Positions 24,062 to 31,031 of a stretch of 64,000 nt of DNA are shown here, piece after piece; positions within the stretch are counted from its first letter, which is position 1, and each line of letters opens with the position of its first letter. A model generated the notes under the pieces. That model was not told where the DNA came from. It searched no databases and saw only the letters and a list, made by a program, of their open reading frames with translations. Origin of the DNA: CAYZRY01 sp964481005 (GTDB taxonomy: Bacteria; Bacillota_I; Bacilli_A; RF39; UBA660); the NCBI GenBank assembly GCA_964481005.1, contig CAYZRY010000002.1, positions 23,282-87,281 on the forward strand, given 5' to 3'. A program made the translations under genes and the position numbers.

Positions 24062-24493
24062 ATGGATGAAGATATTAAGTATATGAAGATAGCGCTTAAC
24101 GAAGCAAAAAAAGCATTTAATAAAGAAGAATTGCCGATTGGCGCTGTATTAGTTATTGATGATCAAATTATTAAAGGGCATAATACTAAGCATAAAAGTA
24201 ACAGAGTGATAAATCACGCAGAAATAATTGTTATTGATAAAGCTAATAAATTTAAAAACAATTGGAGACTATTAAACTCTACTATGTACGTAACATTAGA
24301 ACCGTGCCCAATGTGTGCTAGTGCAATTGTTCAATCGAGAATAAAAAGATTAGTAATCGGAACTAAATCAGATCAAACACAAAGCAAAATTAGTAGAAAA
24401 ATATTAAAAGATGCCGGAATAGAGGTTAAATATAACGTTTTGAAAGAAGAATGCGAGGAATTATTAAAAACATTTTTCATTGATAAACGATAA
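24062..24493 (+). CDS. tadA: tRNA-specific adenosine deaminase TadA
   Basis: Zinc-dependent deaminase making inosine at A34 of tRNA-Arg(ACG). It has 143 residues. The zinc and catalytic motifs are NHAEIIVIDKA (HAE) and EPCPMCASAIVQSRI (PCxxC). The N-terminal DIKYMKIALNEAKKA fits the family. GAGGTAATTT precedes it, in the tail of ffs. Its transcript probably runs through the parS/NBS array to the terminator at 24751. Confidence 0.96.
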   Translation: MDEDIKYMKIALNEAKKAFNKEELPIGAVLVIDDQIIKGHNTKHKSNRVINHAEIIVIDKANKFKNNWRLLNSTMYVTLEPCPMCASAIVQSRIKRLVIGTKSDQTQSKISRKILKDAGIEVKYNVLKEECEELLKTFFIDKR

Positions 24494-24496
24494 ATA

Positions 24497-24512
24497 TGTT
24501 TCACGTGAAACA
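24497..24512. promoter_or_regulatory. parS site 1
   Basis: TGTTTCACGTGAAACA, a perfect palindrome matching the Bacilli ParB/Spo0J consensus TGTTNCACGTGAAACA. Confidence 0.97.
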
Positions 24513-24521
24513 TCAAAAATT

Positions 24522-24535
24522 ATTTCCCGGGAAAT
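24522..24535. promoter_or_regulatory. Noc-binding site 1
   Basis: ATTTCCCGGGAAAT, identical to the B. subtilis NBS consensus. The palindrome extends to 24517-24540. Confidence 0.95.
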
Positions 24536-24559
24536 AATTTGAAACAAAAAACTAAGCAA

Positions 24560-24575
24560 TGTTTCACGTGAAACA
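24560..24575. promoter_or_regulatory. parS site 2
   Basis: TGTTTCACGTGAAACA, identical to site 1. Confidence 0.97.
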
Positions 24576-24585
24576 TTAATAAATT

Positions 24586-24599
24586 ATTTCCCGGGAAAT
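24586..24599. promoter_or_regulatory. Noc-binding site 2
   Basis: ATTTCCCGGGAAAT, with the palindrome extending to 24581-24604, the same 24 bp as site 1. Confidence 0.95.
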
Positions 24600-24678
24600 A
24601 ATTTAACACATAAAATTATAAAAAATGTACTAATAAATCATTTTTAAAAACTTGAAAATATAATACATAACAATCTAA

Positions 24679-24694
24679 TGTTTCACGTGAAACA
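24679..24694. promoter_or_regulatory. parS site 3
   Basis: TGTTTCACGTGAAACA. Here the palindrome extends to 24 bp (24675-24698). Confidence 0.97.
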
Positions 24695-24703
24695 TTAGAA
24701 ATT

Positions 24704-24717
24704 ATTTCCCGGGAAAT
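24704..24717. promoter_or_regulatory. Noc-binding site 3
   Basis: ATTTCCCGGGAAAT, with the palindrome extending to 24699-24722, the same 24 bp as sites 1 and 2. Confidence 0.95.
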
Positions 24718-24750
24718 AATTTAAGTAAATACTATTAATAAAGATAAATA

Positions 24751-24780
24751 AAAGAACATAAAACTTATGTTCTTTTTCTT
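24751..24780 (+). terminator. Terminator after the parS/NBS array
   Basis: AAAGAACATAA/TTATGTTCTTT stem of 11 bp with a 3-nt loop (24751-24775), then a U-rich tail. It would stop transcription coming from tadA before dnaX. Confidence 0.85.
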
Positions 24781-24797
24781 TATAATAAGGAGAAAAA

Positions 24798-24806
24798 TGG
24801 TATAAT
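24798..24806 (+). promoter_or_regulatory. Extended -10 promoter of dnaX
   Basis: TGGTATAAT (TATAAT at 24801-24806), about 20 bp ahead of the dnaX start. This gives a very short leader and separates the dnaX operon from tadA. Confidence 0.65.
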
Positions 24807-24824
24807 AAACATGTGAGGTGCATA

Positions 24825-26453
24825 ATGGAGACACAAGCATTATATAGAAAATATAGACCAAAAACATTTTCTGAAGTATCTGGTCAAAAAATTAGTATTA
24901 AAATATTAGAAAATTCTATCAAAAAGAATATTTTTTCACATGCGTATATATTTTTTGGACCAAGGGGTACAGGTAAAACAAGTGTTGCTAAGATTTTTTC
25001 AAGAGCAGTAAATTGTGAAGATCAAAAAAACAGACCTTGTGGCAATTGTAGTAAGTGTCTAGAAACAATAAATAATGAAGCAGTAGATATTATTGAAATA
25101 GATGCTGCATCAAATAACGGAATTGATGACATCAGGGAAATAAAGAACAAAATAAATCTAGTTCCTGCAGCGCTAAAATATAAAGTGTATATTATCGATG
25201 AGGTACATATGCTTACAACCGGAGCTTTTAACGGTTTGCTAAAAACATTAGAAGAACCACCTGCTCATGCAATATTTATTTTGGCTACGACAGAATTGAA
25301 TAAGGTTCCAGCGACAATATTGTCTCGCTGTCAGTTAATTGAGTTTAGAAAAATATCGATCAGAGATATGAATGCAAAACTTAGAGAGATTGCTGAAAAA
25401 GAAAAAATTAGCATTGACGAGAAAGCGATTAAAGAGATATCTCGCGGAGCAAACGGAGGTATGCGTGATGCGCTCGGTATTCTTGATAAGGCGGTTGCTT
25501 ACAATCAAGATGAAACAATTACGCTAGAAGATATTAAAGAAATAACAGGAAATGTTTTGGATGATGATCTAGATGATTTATATAAAAATATTCAAAAGAA
25601 ACAATCAGACAAAGTGTTTGAAAGAATCAACAAATATTATGAAGATGGTAAGGATCTTGTAATTATCGCTGAATCTTTAATATATAAAATGAGAGATAGT
25701 TTGTTTGATGAAGATAAGAGTGAAGAAGAAAAAACAAACATATGTTCTATAATTAAGAAGTTTAACGAAACAATTGAAAAAATGAAATCTTCATCTTATC
25801 AAAAGGTTTTGCTAGATGTGTTTCTTATTGAAATGATTCGAGATACATATGAGCACGAAGAAAAAGTTGAAGAGAAACCTATTTCGGCTGAAGAATATAA
25901 AAGTCAAATAAATACTGATGAAAACGAAGAAGAACGAATTAGCGAAGAAGCAGAAAAACCAAAACGTAATAAGAAAAAAGTAATTAAAATCAAAGAAATG
26001 AAAGAAGTTAGAATAAATAATAGTTTTGTCGGAGCAAGCAAATTACTAAAATCTGATTTGCAGAAAAATTGGCAAGTGTTAAACGATTTTGTTTTAGATG
26101 ATAATTATGGTAATAATGCAAAAATGCTGTTATCGACAGAATTAGGAGTAGTTAATGAAAATCACATTGTGATTGTTGTTGAATATACTGGTACAGCCGA
26201 AGAAGCAAACACTAAAATAGAAGAATATGAAAAATTGATATCGCAAGCATTGAATAAGAGTTATAAGATTGTTTTTGTATCTAAAGCAGAATGGAAAGAA
26301 ATACAAACTGACTTTATTAAAAACAAAGATAAAGAATACACTCACATTGATGAAGATGATATAATTTATGAACAAGTTGATCATGAATCAGATATTATGG
26401 ATAAATTTACTGAGTTATTTGGTGAAGAAAATATTAACATAGAAGGAGAATAA
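24825..26453 (+). CDS. dnaX: DNA polymerase III subunits gamma/tau
   Basis: AAA+ clamp-loader motor. It has 542 residues from ATG24825, with GAGGTG as Shine-Dalgarno; the upstream in-frame GTG24813 overlaps that site. The N-terminus is METQALYRKYRPKTFSEVSG. Walker A is GPRGTGKTS, the zinc module is C-x8-CGNCSKC, and Walker B/DExH is IIDEVHMLT. The sensor region is TTELNKVPATILSRCQ. The tau part after residue 370 is Glu/Lys-rich and divergent. It leads the operon dnaX-ybaB-recR-holB-ricT-trmN6-rsmI-pth-mfd. Confidence 0.97.
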   Translation: METQALYRKYRPKTFSEVSGQKISIKILENSIKKNIFSHAYIFFGPRGTGKTSVAKIFSRAVNCEDQKNRPCGNCSKCLETINNEAVDIIEIDAASNNGIDDIREIKNKINLVPAALKYKVYIIDEVHMLTTGAFNGLLKTLEEPPAHAIFILATTELNKVPATILSRCQLIEFRKISIRDMNAKLREIAEKEKISIDEKAIKEISRGANGGMRDALGILDKAVAYNQDETITLEDIKEITGNVLDDDLDDLYKNIQKKQSDKVFERINKYYEDGKDLVIIAESLIYKMRDSLFDEDKSEEEKTNICSIIKKFNETIEKMKSSSYQKVLLDVFLIEMIRDTYEHEEKVEEKPISAEEYKSQINTDENEEERISEEAEKPKRNKKKVIKIKEMKEVRINNSFVGASKLLKSDLQKNWQVLNDFVLDDNYGNNAKMLLSTELGVVNENHIVIVVEYTGTAEEANTKIEEYEKLISQALNKSYKIVFVSKAEWKEIQTDFIKNKDKEYTHIDEDDIIYEQVDHESDIMDKFTELFGEENINIEGE

Positions 26454-26455
26454 TT

Positions 26456-26755
26456 ATGAATATGCAAGCTTTAATGAAACAAGCGCAAAATTTACAAAAA
26501 GATATGATGAAAGCAAAAGAAGAAATCGATCAAACAACTTTTGAGGGAAAAAATTCGTTTGTTACTGTCGTTGTAAATGGAAAAAAAGAACTGGTCGAAG
26601 TAAAAATTGATCATGAATCAGATTTAGAAAAAGATGAAATAGAGATGCTTGAAGATATGATTTTATTAGCAACAAATGAGGCTATGAAAAAAGTAGATGA
26701 AGAAACAGAAAAGAAAATGGGTAAATTTTCAAGTATGATGCCAGGATTGTTTTAA
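26456..26755 (+). CDS. ybaB: Nucleoid-associated protein YbaB/EbfC
   Basis: Small dimeric DNA-binding protein. It has 99 residues beginning MNMQALMKQAQNLQKDMMKA and containing VTVVVNGKKELVEVKID and the C-terminal GKFSSMMPGLF. It lies 2 bp after dnaX, and its stop overlaps the recR start (TAATG), the classic dnaX-ybaB-recR operon. Confidence 0.96.
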   Translation: MNMQALMKQAQNLQKDMMKAKEEIDQTTFEGKNSFVTVVVNGKKELVEVKIDHESDLEKDEIEMLEDMILLATNEAMKKVDEETEKKMGKFSSMMPGLF

Positions 26756-27348
26756 TGTATCCCGAAAGCATAAAAAATCTAATTGAAAGTTTCAAACTTC
26801 TACCAGGAGTTGGTGCTAAATCAGCGGAAAGAATGGCTTTTCACGTTTTGAGTATGGAAACAGAAAAGACAGATTATTTAGCAGATAGCATCAAAGAAGC
26901 AAAGGAAAAAATAAAATACTGTACCGTTTGTAACAACTACAGTGAAACAGATATTTGTAGTATTTGCAGCGATAGTGGTAGAAACAAAGATTATTTATGC
27001 GTTGTTGAAGATAGAAAAAGTATCTATCTTTTTGAACAGTTAGGAACTTACAAGGGGTATTATCATGTTATTAAAGACTTGATTTCCCCGCTCAACGGAA
27101 TAAATCCTGAAGATATAGGGATTGATGAATTAGTTAAAAGAATAGAAAAAGAAAAATTTAAAGAAGTAATAATAGCTGTTAAACCTAGTATTGAAGGCGA
27201 GACAACAACTTTGTATATTAAAAAAATACTAGAAGGTTTAAATGTTAAAGTAAGTAAAATTGCCAGTGGTGTACCAATGGGTGCTGACATAGAATACATA
27301 GACCAGTTAACTCTTCAACGAGCACTTAGCGATAGAAAAGAGGTCTAA
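26755..27348 (+). CDS. recR: Recombination mediator RecR
   Basis: RecFOR partner that assists RecA loading at gaps. It has 197 residues. The helix-hairpin-helix region is KLLPGVGAKSAERMAFH. The C4 zinc finger is CTVCNNYSETDICSIC. The TOPRIM domain begins LCVVEDRKSIYLFEQ and has KPSIEGETTTLYI. It ends TLQRALSDRKEV. The start ATG overlaps the ybaB stop. Confidence 0.97.
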   Translation: MYPESIKNLIESFKLLPGVGAKSAERMAFHVLSMETEKTDYLADSIKEAKEKIKYCTVCNNYSETDICSICSDSGRNKDYLCVVEDRKSIYLFEQLGTYKGYYHVIKDLISPLNGINPEDIGIDELVKRIEKEKFKEVIIAVKPSIEGETTTLYIKKILEGLNVKVSKIASGVPMGADIEYIDQLTLQRALSDRKEV

Positions 27349-27349
27349 C

Positions 27350-28117
27350 ATGGGGGATATAATTAGAGATATTTATTCAACCTACATGAGTGATCAAAAT
27401 ATAAAACATGCGTATTTAATAGAAATGAAGACTGATGATCTAGCACTTATTTTTCGTTTAGCAAATTTAGTTTGTGAATCAAAAGTCAGTGAAGAAGCTA
27501 TCCTAAAAGGTTCAAGTCAAGATATTAAAATAATATTTCCTGACGGAAATGACATAAAAAAAACCCAGATACTCGATCTTCAGGAAGAATTCATGAATAC
27601 ATCCATTCTTGATAAAAAAAGAGTATATATAATATCTGATGCCAGCAAACTTAATAAATCATCTGCTAATACATTACTTAAGTTTTTGGAAGAACCACCT
27701 GTTGGTGTAATTGCTTTTCTTCTAACGAGCAATAGGCACAATATAATTAATACTATTTCATCAAGATGTATCACAATCGGACTTAATGTATTACCAAAGG
27801 AAGAAGAAATAGAGCAGATTTATATTGATATGTTAGAAAAGCTTGAAACAAAGAAAACAAAATTTTTTATCAATTTAAATGAAGAAGAGAAAAAAATTAT
27901 TCACGATAAATTAGAACAAAAGAAATTTTTAGAAAAGGCAATTGTTCTTACTCATCGTAAAACAAAGAAAGAAAGAGATACAAAACAGCTTAATGAATAT
28001 ACGAGAAACTTAACGATATTTATTGAAATGATAGAACTTCTCGATAAGAACATTAATCCTAAAATGGTTTTAAATAAGATGTTATATTTAATGTATGGAG
28101 GTAGTAATTATGCATGA
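27350..28117 (+). CDS. holB: DNA polymerase III delta' subunit
   Basis: Clamp-loader stator. It has 255 residues, shorter than the B. subtilis protein (about 330). The AAA+ remnant has SKLNKSSANTLLKFLEEPP and the sensor-like TSNRHNIINTISSRC, the delta' hallmarks. There is no intact Walker A, as expected for delta'. It lies 1 bp after recR, and its stop overlaps ricT by 8 bp. Confidence 0.92.
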   Translation: MGDIIRDIYSTYMSDQNIKHAYLIEMKTDDLALIFRLANLVCESKVSEEAILKGSSQDIKIIFPDGNDIKKTQILDLQEEFMNTSILDKKRVYIISDASKLNKSSANTLLKFLEEPPVGVIAFLLTSNRHNIINTISSRCITIGLNVLPKEEEIEQIYIDMLEKLETKKTKFFINLNEEEKKIIHDKLEQKKFLEKAIVLTHRKTKKERDTKQLNEYTRNLTIFIEMIELLDKNINPKMVLNKMLYLMYGGSNYA

Positions 28118-28904
28118 AGTAGTAGGTGTTAGATTTAATACTGGTAGAGTATACTATTTTAATCCAAATAAGAAAAAACTAAATAAAGATGATGGTGTTA
28201 TTGTTGAAACTGAAAAGGGAATGCAATATGGAACAGTTGTCATTGAAAATAGAGAGGTTAGTGAAAAGAACCTATTTTTACCATTGAAAAAAGTAATTAG
28301 AGTAGCTAATGAAGATGATGAAAAACAACATCAAGAAAATTTGAACGATAGTGCTAAAGCTCTTGAAAAAGCTAAAAAACTTGTAGTTGAACTAGATTTA
28401 AATATGCGTATTTATGATGCAAGATATACTTTTGATCGCAATCAATTATTATTTACTTTCGTTGCCGATGAAAGGATTGACTTTAGAGAACTAGCAAAAA
28501 AATTAGCCTTCATATATAAAACAAGAATTGAATTAAAACAAATTGGTATTAGAGATAAAGCTCGTGAAGTTGGAGGAATTGGTCCTTGCGGAAGAATGCT
28601 TTGTTGTAATACATTTCTAGTTGATTTTGATACAGTCTCAATCAATATGGCTAAAAACCAGTTTTTATCACTTAATCCAACTAAAATTAATGGTCAATGT
28701 GGAAGATTGTTATGTTGTCTTAATTATGAAAATGAACAGTATACTGAGCTCAAGAAAGATTTACCTAATGTTGGTAACACTGTAACGGTCGATGGTAAAA
28801 AAGGTAGAGTTATTAGTGTCAATATTTTTGATCGTACTTATGTTGTCGAAAAAGAAGATAAAACTTATGTGACAGTGAGCAAAGATAATGAAAGTTCTAA
28901 ATGA
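28110..28904 (+). CDS. ricT: PSP1-domain protein RicT/YaaT
   Basis: Member of the RicA-RicF-RicT complex, which affects RNase Y processing and, in B. subtilis, competence and sporulation. It has 264 residues from ATG28110, preceded by GGAGG. It starts MHEVVGVRFNTGRVYYF. Conserved Cys clusters GPCGRMLCCNTFL and NGQCGRLLCCLNYE could hold an iron-sulphur cluster, as in the B. subtilis complex. It lies between holB and trmN6, the usual place (yaaT-yabB). Confidence 0.95.
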   Translation: MHEVVGVRFNTGRVYYFNPNKKKLNKDDGVIVETEKGMQYGTVVIENREVSEKNLFLPLKKVIRVANEDDEKQHQENLNDSAKALEKAKKLVVELDLNMRIYDARYTFDRNQLLFTFVADERIDFRELAKKLAFIYKTRIELKQIGIRDKAREVGGIGPCGRMLCCNTFLVDFDTVSINMAKNQFLSLNPTKINGQCGRLLCCLNYENEQYTELKKDLPNVGNTVTVDGKKGRVISVNIFDRTYVVEKEDKTYVTVSKDNESSK

Positions 28905-29631
28905 TTTACTGGAGTATAATTTAAAAATTTATCAAGATAGTGATGCTTTTAATTTTTCTCTTGAATCAGCTATCCTTCCAAATTTTGTTAGTCTAAAAAA
29001 GGGAGTAAAAAATATATTGGATGTTGGTTGTGGTAATGCACCAATATCTTTGATACTATCAACTAGAACTAATGCGAATATTGTTGGAATTGAAATTCAA
29101 GAAGATAGCTATAACCTAGCGATAGAAAGTATAAAAATTAATAATAAAGAAAATCAAATAAAAGTAATAAATGATGACTATAAAAACATTACTAATTACT
29201 ATCCTCATGAATTCTTCGATGTGATAGTTAGTAATCCGCCTTACTTTAAGTTGGATACTACTAAAAATAAAAATATTCAAATTTCCAAGCAACACGCTAG
29301 GCATGAAATAAGTTTAGATCTAGACCAATTAATTCGTATTTCCTCAAAAATGTTAAAAAATAAGGGTGTGTTTGCTTTGGTTCACCAAAGTGAAAGATTG
29401 AGTGAAATAATAAAATTGATGGAAGACAATAAATTAACAGTTAAAAAAATTCAATTTATTCATACGAAAGAAAACATTGATGCTATTAGAGTATTAGTCG
29501 AAGCTGTTAAAAATACCGGAGCGGGATTAAAAGTATTAAATCCTATAATAGTTCACGAGGCAGATGGGTCTGTCAAAAAAGAAGTTAGAAAATTATATTT
29601 TGGAGGTAACAATGAGTCAAAAGAGTTATGA
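28888..29631 (+). CDS. trmN6: tRNA1(Val) (adenine37-N6)-methyltransferase-like, TrmN6/YabB
   Basis: SAM-dependent N6-adenine methyltransferase. It has 247 residues. SAM motif I is ILDVGCGNAPISLILS at about residues 42-57, and the catalytic motif is NPPYFK. The basic element KQHARHEISLDLDQLIRISSKML is typical of the YabB family. It overlaps ricT by 17 bp and is followed by rsmI, as in B. subtilis. The tRNA target is inferred from family. Confidence 0.9.
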   Translation: MKVLNDLLEYNLKIYQDSDAFNFSLESAILPNFVSLKKGVKNILDVGCGNAPISLILSTRTNANIVGIEIQEDSYNLAIESIKINNKENQIKVINDDYKNITNYYPHEFFDVIVSNPPYFKLDTTKNKNIQISKQHARHEISLDLDQLIRISSKMLKNKGVFALVHQSERLSEIIKLMEDNKLTVKKIQFIHTKENIDAIRVLVEAVKNTGAGLKVLNPIIVHEADGSVKKEVRKLYFGGNNESKEL

Positions 29632-30457
29632 GAGAACAAGTTTGTTATATTTAGTACCCACACCAATTGGTAATCGCAAAGACATCAGTCAAAGAACAAT
29701 TGAAATACTCGAGTCATCAGATGCAATCTTTTGCGAAGACACAAGAGTTACTAGTCAATTATTAAATAGTCTAAATATAAGTGTTAAACTATTTCAGTGT
29801 AATGAACAAAATGAAGATAAAGCTAAAAAACTAATTGTTGAATATTTGAATAACGACTCAGTTGTATCGTTAGTCAGTGATAGAGGAACACCTTTGATAA
29901 GTGACCCCGGCTATAGAGTAGTTGAATACGTACTAGCTAATGACCACTATGTGATAGCATTACCTGGTCCAACAGCTTTTGTACCAGCTTTAATTACATC
30001 AGGATTAAAGACTTCCCCATTTACATTTTATGGGTTCTTGAATGCTAAATCTGCAAAAAGAGTTAGTGAGCTACAGTTACTTAAAACAAATCCACACACA
30101 ATGATTTTTTATGAAGCACCTCATCGCATTCTCGAAATGCTAAATGATATGTATGAAGTTTTTGGTAATAGAAGTATATCTATCGCCAGAGAAATAAGTA
30201 AGATTCATGAAGAAATATACCGCGGAGAGTTAAAAGATGTAATAGGCGAATTATCAAAATCGGAGATACGTGGAGAATTTGTTGTCGTGGTAAGTGGAAA
30301 TGAAGAAAAAACTAATTATGATAACATTTCTATCGAAGAACATGTTAAAATGTATATCGACGAAGGTTTAGACGAAAAAGAGGCATTAAAAAAAGTTGCC
30401 AAAGATCGAAATAAAAGTAAGTCAGATATTTATAAAATATTTCATCAAGGAAAGTGA
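29612..30457 (+). CDS. rsmI: 16S rRNA (cytidine1402-2'-O)-methyltransferase RsmI
   Basis: Tetrapyrrole-methylase-fold enzyme modifying C1402 of 16S rRNA. It has 281 residues from ATG29612 (GGAGG upstream). It has LYLVPTPIGNRKDISQRTIE, the loop CEDTRVT, VSDRGTPLISDPGYR and LPGPTAFVPALITSGL, and the C-terminal helix-turn-helix KKVAKDRNKSKSDIYKIFH. It overlaps trmN6 by 20 bp. Confidence 0.97.
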   Translation: MSQKSYERTSLLYLVPTPIGNRKDISQRTIEILESSDAIFCEDTRVTSQLLNSLNISVKLFQCNEQNEDKAKKLIVEYLNNDSVVSLVSDRGTPLISDPGYRVVEYVLANDHYVIALPGPTAFVPALITSGLKTSPFTFYGFLNAKSAKRVSELQLLKTNPHTMIFYEAPHRILEMLNDMYEVFGNRSISIAREISKIHEEIYRGELKDVIGELSKSEIRGEFVVVVSGNEEKTNYDNISIEEHVKMYIDEGLDEKEALKKVAKDRNKSKSDIYKIFHQGK

Positions 30458-30461
30458 TAAT

Positions 30462-31031
30462 ATGAAATTAATCGTAGGTTTAGGAAATCCAGGAAGAAAA
30501 TACAACAAAACTCGTCATAATATGGGTTTTTTAGCTATTGATAAATATTTAGATTCAGTTGATTCAGTTAAAGCAAAAAATAAATTCAACGGAGAGTATT
30601 ATCATCTTGAAATAAACGGCGAACAGGTTATCTTTTTAAAACCGCTTTCATATATGAATTTATCGGGAACAGTTATCAGACAGTTTGTCGAGTATTATAA
30701 AATAAATTTCGATGACATTTTAATTATTCATGATGATTTAGACACTTATTTTGGTAATATTAAAATTAAAAAAGGTGGATCTAGCGCAGGCCACAACGGT
30801 TTAAAAAACATTGAAGAAAATCTTAAAACTAAAGAATATAAACGTGTCAAACTTGGAATATCTAGTAACGGTGAAGAAGAAAAAAGTGACTATGTTCTAG
30901 CCAAGTTTAATAAAGAAGAACAAAAAGAACTTGAGAATATCTTAGAAATAACTACAGATATTATTAATGATTATCTAACTTTATCTTTCGATAATTTAAT
31001 GAATAAGTATAATAAAAAACAGGAAGTATAA
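30462..31031 (+). CDS. pth: Peptidyl-tRNA hydrolase
   Basis: Cleaves peptidyl-tRNA released from stalled ribosomes. It has 189 residues from ATG30462. Key segments are MKLIVGLGNPGRKYNKTRHN (catalytic His in TRHN), PLSYMNLSG, IIHDDLD and GGSSAGHNGLKNIE. It lies 4 bp after rsmI, and its stop overlaps the mfd start (TAATG). Confidence 0.97.
   Translation: MKLIVGLGNPGRKYNKTRHNMGFLAIDKYLDSVDSVKAKNKFNGEYYHLEINGEQVIFLKPLSYMNLSGTVIRQFVEYYKINFDDILIIHDDLDTYFGNIKIKKGGSSAGHNGLKNIEENLKTKEYKRVKLGISSNGEEEKSDYVLAKFNKEEQKELENILEITTDIINDYLTLSFDNLMNKYNKKQEV

Larger units (their letters stand above)
24496..24722. repeat. Composite parS/NBS array (three parS alternating with three Noc sites)
   Basis: Non-coding 227-bp array in the tadA-dnaX gap. 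The order is parS-NBS, parS-NBS, parS-NBS. Within each module the site centres are 24, 25 and 24 bp apart. Modules are 63-64 bp and 118-119 bp apart. All six cores are perfect palindromes. The three NBS sites extend to identical 24-bp palindromes, and the third parS to another 24-bp palindrome. It is about 9.4 kb from oriC. The rest of the gap is AT-rich filler with no ORF. ParB and Noc are both encoded at 5629-8784. Confidence 0.96.

Noticed and set aside
24481..24740. CRISPR array or transposon-end repeats
   Set aside because: The repeated units are palindromes identical to parS and NBS consensus sequences, spacers are not of constant length, and no cas or transposase gene is near.
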